A stretch of 32,145 nucleotides of DNA, taken from positions 1 to 32,145 of the forward strand of contig CAMCCS010000010.1 of the NCBI GenBank assembly GCA_945873295.1. The letters are read 5' to 3'. A program made the translations under genes and the position numbers. Shown here piece after piece: positions 1 to 8,127 of the stretch (position 1 is its first letter; each line of letters begins with the position of its first letter). The notes under the pieces were generated by a model. The model was given only the letters and a program-made list of their open reading frames with translations, was not told the origin of the DNA and ran no database searches. Origin of the DNA: an uncultured Clostridia bacterium. Its GTDB lineage: Bacteria; Bacillota; Clostridia; Oscillospirales; Oscillospiraceae.

Positions 1-56
1 ATTATTATACGCTATTTCTCGTCAAAAATCAACCATTTGTTGTGACAGAGCCTATG

Positions 57-97
57 CAAAAAAGAACCAGCGTCCGAAAGGGCGCTGGTTCTTTTGG
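57..97 (-). terminator. Intrinsic terminator of groESL
   Basis: A perfect 10-bp stem (AGAACCAGCG at 63-72 pairs with CGCTGGTTCT at 83-92) is followed on the minus strand by a run of T residues (57-62). It lies 15 bases beyond the groEL stop codon, so it ends the groES-groEL transcript. Confidence 0.9.
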
Positions 98-111
98 GAA
101 TCAGAAATGGA

Positions 112-1749
<1,638 letters not shown>

Positions 1750-1760
1750 TCATTTCCTCC

Positions 1761-2036
1761 TTAGTCAGTAACGACAGCCAGGATGTCATCCTGCTTGACA
1801 AACTTGTACTCCACCTTGTCGATGGTCACATCGGTGCCGGTGTACTTACCCACAACGACCTTGTCGCCGGGAACCACGGTCATGGTCACATCCTTGGTGC
1901 CGGGGCCAGCGGAGACGACCTCGTAGATCGCGGGCTTCTCCTTGCTGGTGGTGGCCAGGATGATGCCGGAAGCGGTGGTTTCCTGGGTCTCGTGGGACTT
2001 GAGCAGCACATTGTCTGCCATGGGTTTCAGTTTCAT
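1761..2036 (-). CDS. groES: Co-chaperonin GroES (10 kDa chaperonin)
   Basis: Forms the heptameric lid of the GroEL folding chamber in the cytosol. The 91-residue product starts MKLKPMADNVLL and carries the mobile loop (ETTASGIIL) that docks on GroEL, followed by the beta-barrel segments GDKVVVGKYTGT and VKQDDILAVV. An upstream in-frame ATG at 2054 exists, but the ATG at 2036 is preferred because GGAGG sits 7 bases before it and the family starts at this point. It is the first gene of the groES-groEL operon and lies about 70 bases below the CIRCE operator. Confidence 0.97.
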   Translation of the reverse strand: MKLKPMADNVLLKSHETQETTASGIILATTSKEKPAIYEVVSAGPGTKDVTMTVVPGDKVVVGKYTGTDVTIDKVEYKFVKQDDILAVVTD

Positions 2037-2105
2037 TTCAATTCCTCCATACAAAATGTATTTAGACTGGCGGCCGCCCGGCCGCGATCATCTACGAAAG
2101 AATGG

Positions 2106-2132
2106 TTAGCACTCTTGCTTCCTGAGTGCTAA
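2106..2132 (-). promoter_or_regulatory. CIRCE operator (HrcA binding site)
   Basis: TTAGCACTC, 9 bases, GAGTGCTAA: a perfect match to the classic CIRCE inverted repeat. It lies at the expected start of groES transcription, directly after the -10 box. In Bacillota it is bound by the heat-shock repressor HrcA, whose gene is not in this window. Confidence 0.97.
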
Positions 2133-2135
2133 CAT

Positions 2136-2164
2136 ATCATAACGCAACAGCCCCAAAAAAGCAA
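2136..2164 (-). promoter_or_regulatory. groESL promoter
   Basis: On the minus strand, TTGCTT (-35, 2159-2164) and TATGAT (-10, 2136-2141) are separated by 17 bases. CIRCE begins 3 bases downstream, so HrcA binding would block the start site. Confidence 0.8.
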
Positions 2165-2232
2165 GCCCTATTTTCATAAAATCCGTAAACAAATTATGAA
2201 CCGGTTCCCCCGGGACGGAGACGGAGAAAGGG

Positions 2233-2458
2233 AAATTGGAATTTACCGGGCCGTCAGAACAGGTCATTCCGAACCAGTCCGCAGACTGGTGTGGGAATCT
2301 CCATCGAATTTCGGGTAATCTATCGTCATCCTGGCCGTTCTTATGCAACTGTTACCGAAATCCATCTATGAGGAATTGTACGTCTAACCAGGAGATTGCC
2401 ACACCAGTGACGTCGGTCTACTCTTCGCAATGACCGGGAATTCGATAAATTCCAATTT
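2233..2458. repeat. Palindromic intergenic repeat, copy A (module 1)
   Basis: Terminal inverted repeats AAATTGGAATTT (2233-2244) and AAATTCCAATTT (2447-2458) enclose two oppositely oriented hairpin arms. The left arm (2263-2302) has GTCATTCC and GGGAATC flanks around an ACCAGT/ACTGGT stem. The right arm (2391-2435) has the ATTGC/GCAAT version with a degenerate inner stem. A spacer starting ATCGAATTTCGGG lies between them. The same layout occurs at 11460-11682 and in part at 13628-13966. No open frame of note is present. It occupies most of the divergent groES/prfC promoter region. Confidence 0.85.
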
Positions 2459-2559
2459 GCCGAACTGCTATAGAACGATACCGAGCGGCGCAGGGCAAAA
2501 ACGACGACACATATTTTGCGCACGACTTGGCTGTCGGCCCTGCCGCCAAATTCCAATTT
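2447..2559. repeat. Palindromic intergenic repeat, copy A (module 2)
   Basis: A 113-bp unit that shares its left terminal repeat with module 1 and ends in another AAATTCCAATTT (2548-2559). Its inside contains AACGATACCGAGCGGCGCAG and CGCACGACTTGGC. The same unit appears in reverse orientation at 29326-29437 and, with a decayed inner border, at about 13628-13740. From 2560 to the prfC promoter I see nothing recognisable. Confidence 0.75.
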
Positions 2560-2641
2560 TGCACGTTGCTGAATCGTCGTGAAGCGATGGAAGTAACGGT
2601 CCGCTCCCAGAAGAAGACATCACGGGATTGGGTTTATCCTC

Positions 2642-2670
2642 TTGAAACTCCGGAAAAAATATGGTAAACT
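2642..2670 (+). promoter_or_regulatory. prfC promoter
   Basis: TTGAAA (2642-2647), 17 bases, TAAACT (2665-2670). The inferred transcript starts near 2677, about 100 bases before prfC, and so includes the short leader frame at 2711. Confidence 0.65.
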
Positions 2671-2710
2671 AATCCTAATGTCCAAAAATCCAGATTTCAG
2701 GAGGCCGCAT

Positions 2711-2734
2711 ATGGTTCCCATGGGTCCAACGTAG
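2711..2734 (+). CDS. Possible 7-codon leader peptide upstream of prfC
   Basis: A short frame ATG-GTT-CCC-ATG-GGT-CCA-ACG-TAG (MVPMGPT) follows a full AGGAGG ribosome site at 2699-2704 with a 6-base spacing, as good as that of any large gene here. It lies between the inferred prfC promoter and prfC, ending 44 bases before the prfC start. Translation-based control of a release-factor gene is plausible but is inference; a frame this short can arise by chance. Confidence 0.35.
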   Translation: MVPMGPT

Positions 2735-2778
2735 CGTGTTCCCCTTGTAAATAAAAAATAACACAGGAGGAACGAACC

Positions 2779-4371
2779 ATGTCAACATTAAAAGAAGAGA
2801 TCAGCCGGCGGCGGACCTTTGCCATTATTTCCCACCCGGACGCCGGTAAAACCACCTTAACGGAAAAATTCCTGCTCTACGGCGGCGCCATCGCCCAGGC
2901 CGGTGTGGTCAAGGGAAAGAAGAATTCCCGGGCTGCTACCTCCGACTGGATGGAGATTGAGAAGCAGCGTGGTATTTCCGTCACCTCGTCGGTGATGCAG
3001 TTCCAGTATGACGGCTTCTGCATCAACATTCTGGATACCCCCGGCCACCAGGACTTTTCCGAGGATACCTACCGCACCCTCATGGCGGCGGACTCGGCGG
3101 TGATGGTCATTGACGGCGCCAAGGGCGTGGAGCCCCAGACACGGAAGCTTTTCAAGGTCTGCGCCATGCGCCATATCCCCATCTTTACCTTTATCAATAA
3201 GCTGGACCGGGAGACTAAGGACCCCTTTGACCTGCTGGATGAGCTGGAACGGGAGCTGGGCATTGAGACCTATGCCATGAACTGGCCCATCGGCTCCGGC
3301 AAGGATTTCCAGGGCGTCTATGACCGGGAAAAGAGCAAGCTTCTGTTCTTCTCCGGTGTCTCCGGAAAGAACAAAGCCGCGGAAATGGCGGTGGACCTGT
3401 ATGACCCCCAGGTGGCAGACCTCCTTGGCAGCGAGGAAAAGCACCGTCAGCTTATTGACGATGTGGAGCTGCTGTCCGCCGGACGGGAAATGGATCCGGA
3501 GGAAGTGGAGCACGGCCGGCTGAGCCCGGTGTTCTTCGGCTCCGCCCTGACCAATTTCGGCATTGAGCCGTTCCTGGAATCCTTCCTGAAGCTGACCCCG
3601 CCGCCTCTGGCCCGGGTGGCCGACTGCGGTGTCATCGATCCTTTCGGTGAGGACTTCTCCGCCTTTGTCTTTAAGATCCAGGCCAACATGAATAAGGCCC
3701 ACCGGGACCGGCTTGCCTTTATGCGCATCTGCTCCGGCAAGTTCCAGCGGGAGGCAGAATACTATCATGTCCAGGGCGGGCGGAAAATGCGCCTGAGCCA
3801 GCCCCAGCAGCTGATGGCTGCCGAACGGGAGATTGTGGAGGAGGCCTACGCCGGGGACGTGATCGGTGTGTTTGACCCGGGTATCTTCTCCATCGGCGAT
3901 ACCATTACCGTGCCGGGAAAGAAATTTACCTATTCCGGCATCCCCACCTTTGCCCCGGAGCACTTTGCCCGGGTGTCCGCAAAGGATTCCATGAAGCGCA
4001 AGCAGTTTGTGAAAGGTACGGAGCAGATTGCCCAGGAGGGCGCCATTCAGATTTTCAAGGTGCCAAACTCCGGTATGGAGGAAGTCATTGTAGGCGTGGT
4101 GGGCACATTGCAGTTTGACGTATTCCAGTACCGGATGCGAAGTGAGTACGGTGTGGAGCTGCGGATGGAGGGCCTTCCCTATGAGGAGATCCGCCGGATT
4201 GATGAATACCCCGGGGATCTGGATGACCTGAATCTGGGCTCAGACGCGGAGCTTCTGGAGGACTACCGGGACGGCAAGCTCCTGGTGTTCACAAGCTTCT
4301 GGGCCATTGATTTCACCTGCCGCCGCAATCCGGGGCTAAAGGTCTCTGAGATCGTGGTTTCGGAAGGATAA
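2779..4371 (+). CDS. prfC: Peptide chain release factor 3 (RF3)
   Basis: Translational GTPase that removes RF1/RF2 from the ribosome after peptide release. The 530-residue product has the family's usual length. GTPase motifs are in order: P-loop SHPDAGKT at residues 18-25, DTPGHQD near 87, and NKLDR near 139. Domain II and III segments follow (FVFKIQANMN, VGVVGTLQFDVFQYR), the latter typical of RF3. The ATG at 2779 has AGGAGG about 11 bases upstream. Its stop codon lies 3 bases before the next gene, indicating co-transcription. Opposite-strand frames here are shadows. Confidence 0.97.
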   Translation: MSTLKEEISRRRTFAIISHPDAGKTTLTEKFLLYGGAIAQAGVVKGKKNSRAATSDWMEIEKQRGISVTSSVMQFQYDGFCINILDTPGHQDFSEDTYRTLMAADSAVMVIDGAKGVEPQTRKLFKVCAMRHIPIFTFINKLDRETKDPFDLLDELERELGIETYAMNWPIGSGKDFQGVYDREKSKLLFFSGVSGKNKAAEMAVDLYDPQVADLLGSEEKHRQLIDDVELLSAGREMDPEEVEHGRLSPVFFGSALTNFGIEPFLESFLKLTPPPLARVADCGVIDPFGEDFSAFVFKIQANMNKAHRDRLAFMRICSGKFQREAEYYHVQGGRKMRLSQPQQLMAAEREIVEEAYAGDVIGVFDPGIFSIGDTITVPGKKFTYSGIPTFAPEHFARVSAKDSMKRKQFVKGTEQIAQEGAIQIFKVPNSGMEEVIVGVVGTLQFDVFQYRMRSEYGVELRMEGLPYEEIRRIDEYPGDLDDLNLGSDAELLEDYRDGKLLVFTSFWAIDFTCRRNPGLKVSEIVVSEG

Positions 4372-4374
4372 GCT

Positions 4375-4920
4375 ATGAAGATCACCGCGAAAAAGGCCTG
4401 GGGGCACTTAAAAACCATTACCCACCACCGGTTTCTGGTGATGGCTGGGTGCTTCCGGGTGGGCCTCATTTACCAGGGCCTGACCCATGACCTTTCCAAG
4501 TATTCCCCCACGGAGTTCTGGGAGGGGGCCCGGTACTACCAGGGCACCCGCAGTCCCAACGCCGCCGAACGGGAGGACAAGGGCTACAGCGAGGCCTGGA
4601 TGCACCACAAGGGACGCAACCGGCACCACTATGAATATTGGACGGACATGAACCGGCAGACCAGGTGCTATGAAAGCGTCCCCATGCCCAGGCGTTATCT
4701 TGCGGAGATGGTGATGGACCGGATTGCCGCCTGCAAGACCTATGAGGGGAAAGCCTATACTCAGGCTTCGGCACTGAACTATTTCCTCAAAAGCCGGGAG
4801 CGGGAGCTGATGCACCCAAAGACCCGGGAGGAACTGGAAGTTCTTCTTCGTATGCTCCAGGACCGGGGCGAGGAGGAGACCTTCTGTTACATCCGGCAAA
4901 TGCTGAAAGAAAAGATATAA
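4375..4920 (+). CDS. DUF5662 family protein
   Basis: A 181-residue protein of unknown function that I place in DUF5662 from its characteristic pattern: LTHDLSKYSPTEF near residue 36, then WMHHKGRNRHHYEYW near 75-90, and a conserved C-terminal stretch. The repeated His/Asp residues (HDLSKYS, HHKGRNRHH) look like a metal-binding site, as in HD-type hydrolases, but this is inference from motif appearance. No signal peptide or membrane segment is visible. It begins 3 bases after the prfC stop, with GGAAGGA just upstream, so it is probably translated from the same mRNA. Family call fairly sure, function unknown. Confidence 0.8.
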   Translation: MKITAKKAWGHLKTITHHRFLVMAGCFRVGLIYQGLTHDLSKYSPTEFWEGARYYQGTRSPNAAEREDKGYSEAWMHHKGRNRHHYEYWTDMNRQTRCYESVPMPRRYLAEMVMDRIAACKTYEGKAYTQASALNYFLKSRERELMHPKTREELEVLLRMLQDRGEEETFCYIRQMLKEKI

Positions 4921-4953
4921 GGTTTCTATTCAGCTGCGTCTGTTTTCTTCTGG

Positions 4954-5181
4954 TAAATGATCGTTTAGCGGAGCACCCCTTGGCTCGTGGCAATCTCCAT
5001 CGTACAGCAGGCTGCGTTCCAAGTTATGTGTCATTCCGAACCAGTTCTCAAACTGGTGTGGGAATCTCCATCGTCATTGTGACCGCGTTCCTCTAACCGG
5101 GAGATTGCCACGCCAGTGTGCGCTACTTTATCGCAATGACCGGGAATTCGATACCGCGCCAGTGCGCTAAACGATCATTTA
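4954..5181. repeat. Palindromic intergenic repeat, copy B (different ends)
   Basis: A 17-bp perfect inverted repeat, TAAATGATCGTTTAGCG at 4954-4970 with its complement at 5165-5181, encloses the family's hairpin arms: ATTCC/GGAAT arm at 5030-5069 and ATTGC/GCAAT arm at 5100-5141. A third half-arm (GTGGCAATCTCCATCG) is near 4988-5003. Unlike the other copies it lacks AAATTGGAATTT ends. It fills the gap between the converging DUF5662 and aldolase genes. Confidence 0.8.
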
Positions 5182-5218
5182 TCGAATGTTTCAGGATACG
5201 ACTGAACCGTTATGACAT

Positions 5219-5252
5219 AAAAAATTCCGGCCCCTGAAAAGGGACCGGAATT
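5219..5252 (-). terminator. Intrinsic terminator of the aldolase gene
   Basis: AATTCCGG-CCC and GGG-CCGGAATT (5223-5233 with 5241-5252) form a stem with a single-base bulge or mismatch and a TGAAAA-type loop. A T run follows on the minus strand (A run at 5217-5224). It lies 17 bases after the fba stop. Confidence 0.88.
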
Positions 5253-5269
5253 TTGTGTGTAATGGGAAA

Positions 5270-6238
5270 TTAGGCCTTGCCGGCGCAGCCCAGAACGTCA
5301 ACCAGCTTGTGGCGGACCAGTTCCTTGATGTTGGCACGGGCGGGCTTCAGGTACTCACGGGGATCAAACTTGTCGGGATGCTCCTCGAAGAACTTACGGA
5401 TGGTGCCGGTCATGGCAAGACGCAGGTCGGAGTCGATGTTGATCTTGCAGACGGACAGCTCAGCGGCGTGACGCAGCTGCTCCTCGGGGATGCCCACGGC
5501 GTCGGGCATCTTGCCGCCATGGGAGTTGACCATCTTCACGTAGTCCTGAGGCACGGAAGAGGAGCCATGGAGCACGATGGGGAAGCCGGGCAGGCGCTTG
5601 GAAACCTCTTCCAGCACGTCGAAGCGCAGGGGAGGGGGAACCAGGATGCCCTTTTCATTCCGGGTGCACTGCTCAGGGGTGAACTTGTAAGCGCCGTGGC
5701 TGGTGCCGATGGCAATGGCCAGAGAGTCACAGCCGGTCTTGGAGACGAACTCCTCCACTTCCTCGGGACGGGTGTAGGAAGCGGCATGGGCGGCGACCTT
5801 CACATCATCCTCAATGCCGGCCAGGGTGCCCAGCTCAGCCTCGACCACAACACCGTGGTCATGGGCGTACTCGACAACCTTACGGGTGATCTCAATGTTC
5901 TCCTCAAAGGGCTTGGAGGAAGCGTCGATCATGACGGAGGTAAAGCCGCCGTCGATGCAGGCCTTGCAGGTCTCGAAGTCGGGGCCGTGGTCCAGGTGCA
6001 GAACAATGGGAATCTCGGGGCATTCAATGACGGCGGCCTCCACCAGCTTCACAAGGTAGGTGTGGTTGGCGTAAGCCCGGGCGCCCTTGGACACCTGGAG
6101 AATGACGGGAGCCTTCTCCTCCCGGCAGGCCTCGGTGATGGCCTGCACGATTTCCATATTGTTCACATTGAAAGCGCCGATGGCGTAGCCGCCGGCATAA
6201 GCCTTCTTGAACATCTCGGTAGAAGTAACAAGTGCCAT
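5270..6238 (-). CDS. fba: Class II fructose-bisphosphate aldolase
   Basis: Cytosolic, zinc-dependent, reversible cleavage of fructose 1,6-bisphosphate to dihydroxyacetone phosphate and glyceraldehyde 3-phosphate. The 322-residue product begins MALVTSTEMFKKAY, with the class II landmarks GAFNVNN near residue 21, VLHLDHG near 80, VEAELGTLAG near 133, the phosphate/metal segments GTSHGAYKF and VLHGSSSVP, and KINIDSDLR near the C-terminus. The ATG at 6238 is chosen over an upstream in-frame ATG at 6298 because AAAGGATGA precedes it and the family begins there; the earlier ATG would also lie upstream of the inferred transcription start. It diverges from the phosphofructokinase gene, the preceding step of glycolysis. 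Confidence 0.97.
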   Translation of the reverse strand: MALVTSTEMFKKAYAGGYAIGAFNVNNMEIVQAITEACREEKAPVILQVSKGARAYANHTYLVKLVEAAVIECPEIPIVLHLDHGPDFETCKACIDGGFTSVMIDASSKPFEENIEITRKVVEYAHDHGVVVEAELGTLAGIEDDVKVAAHAASYTRPEEVEEFVSKTGCDSLAIAIGTSHGAYKFTPEQCTRNEKGILVPPPLRFDVLEEVSKRLPGFPIVLHGSSSVPQDYVKMVNSHGGKMPDAVGIPEEQLRHAAELSVCKINIDSDLRLAMTGTIRKFFEEHPDKFDPREYLKPARANIKELVRHKLVDVLGCAGKA

Positions 6239-6286
6239 AAAATCATCCTTTCTCAATTCAGGGGTGTCGCCCCATTTCATGATGCC

Positions 6287-6314
6287 ATTATAGCACAAAT
6301 TTCCCTGATTTCAA
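6287..6314 (-). promoter_or_regulatory. fba promoter
   Basis: On the minus strand TTGAAA (-35, 6309-6314), 16 bases, TATAAT (-10, 6287-6292). The leader is about 40 bases and contains a small GGGG/CCCC hairpin. The -35 box is 9 bases from that of the divergent pfk promoter. Confidence 0.85.
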
Positions 6315-6323
6315 TAAAAATAT

Positions 6324-6352
6324 TTGCCATACAAAGAGAATTGTGTTATAAT
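6324..6352 (+). promoter_or_regulatory. Phosphofructokinase promoter and leader hairpin
   Basis: TTGCCA (6324-6329), 17 bases, TATAAT (6347-6352). The leader of about 75 bases contains a hairpin, GGCTATG (6366-6372) with CATAGCC (6380-6386), followed by an AT-rich stretch and GGAGG before the start codon. Confidence 0.85.
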
Positions 6353-6434
6353 AAAATTCGTATAGGGCTATGAAGAAGGCATAGCCGTCAAAATCCATAA
6401 AAAAATATTTATTATATTACTGGAGGTATCCAAT

Positions 6435-7682
6435 ATGTCCGAAAAGAATCTTGTCGGCTCTCTGATCATCGGTCAGTCCGGCGGTCCTTCCTCTGTTATC
6501 AACTGCTCTGCCTATGGCGTGATCAAGACCGGCCTGGAAAACCCCAGCATCACCAAGGTCTACGGCGCGTTCCACGGCATCAAGGGTGTGCTCAATGATC
6601 AGCTCATGATCATGGACGAGGAAGATCCCAAGGAGCTGGAGAACATGCTCCATACGCCCTCTTCCGCTCTGGGCTCCTGCCGCTACAAGATCGCCGATCC
6701 CGATGTGGACGACACCGACTATAAGCGGATCCTGGAGATCTTCAAGAAGTACGATGTCCGTTACTTCTTCTATAACGGCGGCAATGACTCCATGGACACC
6801 TGCAACAAGATTTCCAAGTACATGGCTAAGGTTGGCTATGAATGCCGGGTCATGGGCGTGCCCAAGACCATCGACAATGACCTGGCCGGCACCGATCATT
6901 GCCCCGGCTTTGCTTCCGCTGCCAAGTATATCGCCACCTCCTTCATGGAGGTCAGCCGTGACTGCCAGGTGTACGACACCGGCATGGTCACCATCGTGGA
7001 GTGCATGGGCCGTCACGCCGGCTGGCTGACCGCCGCTGCCGCTCTGGCAGGCATCAAGGGCGACGGCCCCGACCTCGTCTATCTGCCCGAGGTGGACTTT
7101 GACATGGATGCTTTCCTCGCCGATGTCAAGCGCGTCTATGCCGAGAAGAAGAACTGCCTGGTGGCCGTTTCCGAGGGTATCCACTACGCCGACGGCACCT
7201 TCGTTTCCGAGGCAAAGACCTCCGGCACCGACGGCTTCGGCCATGCCCAGCTGGGCGGTCTGGCTGCCCGTCTGGCGGATGTGGTGAAGGCTGCTCTGGG
7301 CGGCGTCAAGGTTCGTCCCATTGAGCTGAGCCTGCTGCAGCGCTGCGCTGCCCACTGCGCCTCCGGCACCGACATTGCCGAGTCCTTCATGTCCGGCAAG
7401 GTGGCCGTGGAGTCCGCGGTTGCCGGTATCACCGACAAGATGGTTGGCTTTAAGTGCACCCGGGACGAAAACGGCTACCGCTGCGAGCCGGAGCTCTTTG
7501 ACCTGAGCCTGGTTGCCAACACCGAGAAGAAGGTCCCCATGGAGTGGATCAACGAGGCCCACAACGGCGTGAACGAGGGCTTCATCAACTACTGCCTGCC
7601 CCTTATCCAGGGCGAGACCGGCATGGTCAAGGAAGACGGCCTGCCCCGGTTCGTAAACCTGAAGCGGGTCTTCGCGAAGTAA
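6435..7682 (+). CDS. pfp: Pyrophosphate-dependent 6-phosphofructokinase
   Basis: Phosphorylates fructose 6-phosphate to the 1,6-bisphosphate, most likely with pyrophosphate as phosphoryl donor. The 415-residue product has the PFK-A fold landmarks: IIGQSGGPSSV near residue 12, GGNDS near 114, PKTIDNDLAGTDH near 141-153, and VECMGRHAGW near 190. In ATP-dependent enzymes the corresponding motifs are GGDGS and PGTIDND; the Asp in GGND and the Lys in PKTIDND are the residues associated with PPi use. The first Asp of the usual PPi motif GGDD is Asn here. AGGAG precedes the ATG by a normal spacing. Name pfp is by inferred donor; assay would be needed to exclude ATP. Confidence 0.93.
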   Translation: MSEKNLVGSLIIGQSGGPSSVINCSAYGVIKTGLENPSITKVYGAFHGIKGVLNDQLMIMDEEDPKELENMLHTPSSALGSCRYKIADPDVDDTDYKRILEIFKKYDVRYFFYNGGNDSMDTCNKISKYMAKVGYECRVMGVPKTIDNDLAGTDHCPGFASAAKYIATSFMEVSRDCQVYDTGMVTIVECMGRHAGWLTAAAALAGIKGDGPDLVYLPEVDFDMDAFLADVKRVYAEKKNCLVAVSEGIHYADGTFVSEAKTSGTDGFGHAQLGGLAARLADVVKAALGGVKVRPIELSLLQRCAAHCASGTDIAESFMSGKVAVESAVAGITDKMVGFKCTRDENGYRCEPELFDLSLVANTEKKVPMEWINEAHNGVNEGFINYCLPLIQGETGMVKEDGLPRFVNLKRVFAK

Positions 7683-7697
7683 TATTTTCGGTAATAT

Positions 7698-7733
7698 AGA
7701 ACACCGCCGATCCGAAAGGATCGGCGGTGTTCT
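7698..7733 (+). terminator. Strong hairpin after phosphofructokinase
   Basis: A perfect 16-bp stem (7698-7713 with 7718-7733; AGAACACCGCCGATCC left arm) with a GAAA tetraloop. The T tract after it is weak, so it may act partly as a 3'-end stabiliser. Confidence 0.8.
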
Positions 7734-7771
7734 GCAGATTGAATCTTATTGTTTTCGCCCGGTATTGCGGC

Positions 7772-8102
7772 AAATTGGTATTTGCCGGGCTACGCCCAGG
7801 TTGACAGTGGACAGTTGACAATTCGGTGGTCTTTATCGAATTTCAGATAGCCTATCGTCATCCATTCGTAGGGGCGGTCATTGACCGCCCGCGAAAACGC
7901 ACCGAATTCCAGCATAAATTCACGTCGTATGGTGCCTTTTCGCCGAAAGAAATACGAATAGGTCACCTTTCCCTGCCGGGCGCTCAATGAGCGCCCCTAC
8001 GGGGTATGACATTCGTGATTCGGGAATTCGATGGAGATTCCCACACCAGTTTGAGAACTGGTTCGGAATGACACGTTCTGACGGCCCGCCAAATTCCAAT
8101 TT
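7772..8102. repeat. Palindromic intergenic repeat, copy C (278-bp core identical to copy F)
   Basis: Ends are AAATTGGTATTT (7772-7783) and AAATTCCAATTT (8091-8102). Bases 7811-8088 match the reverse complement of 29440-29717 at all 278 positions with no gap. The core holds two hairpins (GGGGCGGTCATTGACCGCCC near 7871-7890 and the inverse-oriented GGGCGCTCAATGAGCGCCCC near 7978-7997) and one 40-nt family arm at 8033-8072 (ATTCC/GGAAT type, inverted). An open frame of about 65 codons crosses it but has no ribosome site and is not called. It lies between the converging pfp and argS genes. Confidence 0.92.
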
Positions 8103-8127
8103 ACAGAGCAGATGCGTTAAGCTGCCG

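Noticed and set aside
1..56. Possible gene end or RNA at the left edge
   Set aside because: Too short and featureless to support any call.
2233..2559. CRISPR array suspicion from repeated short motifs
   Set aside because: No regular repeat-spacer spacing and no cas genes; the motifs are opposed hairpin arms of single elements.
2391..5141. Hairpin arms as ordinary intrinsic terminators
   Set aside because: They lack T tracts, and separate terminators are already present next to the aldolase, PFK and GH94 genes.
7790..7987. A 65-codon frame in copy C identical to one in copy F
   Set aside because: The protein match merely follows from the DNA identity of the repeat core. No ribosome site, frame crosses hairpins, and ends differ between copies.
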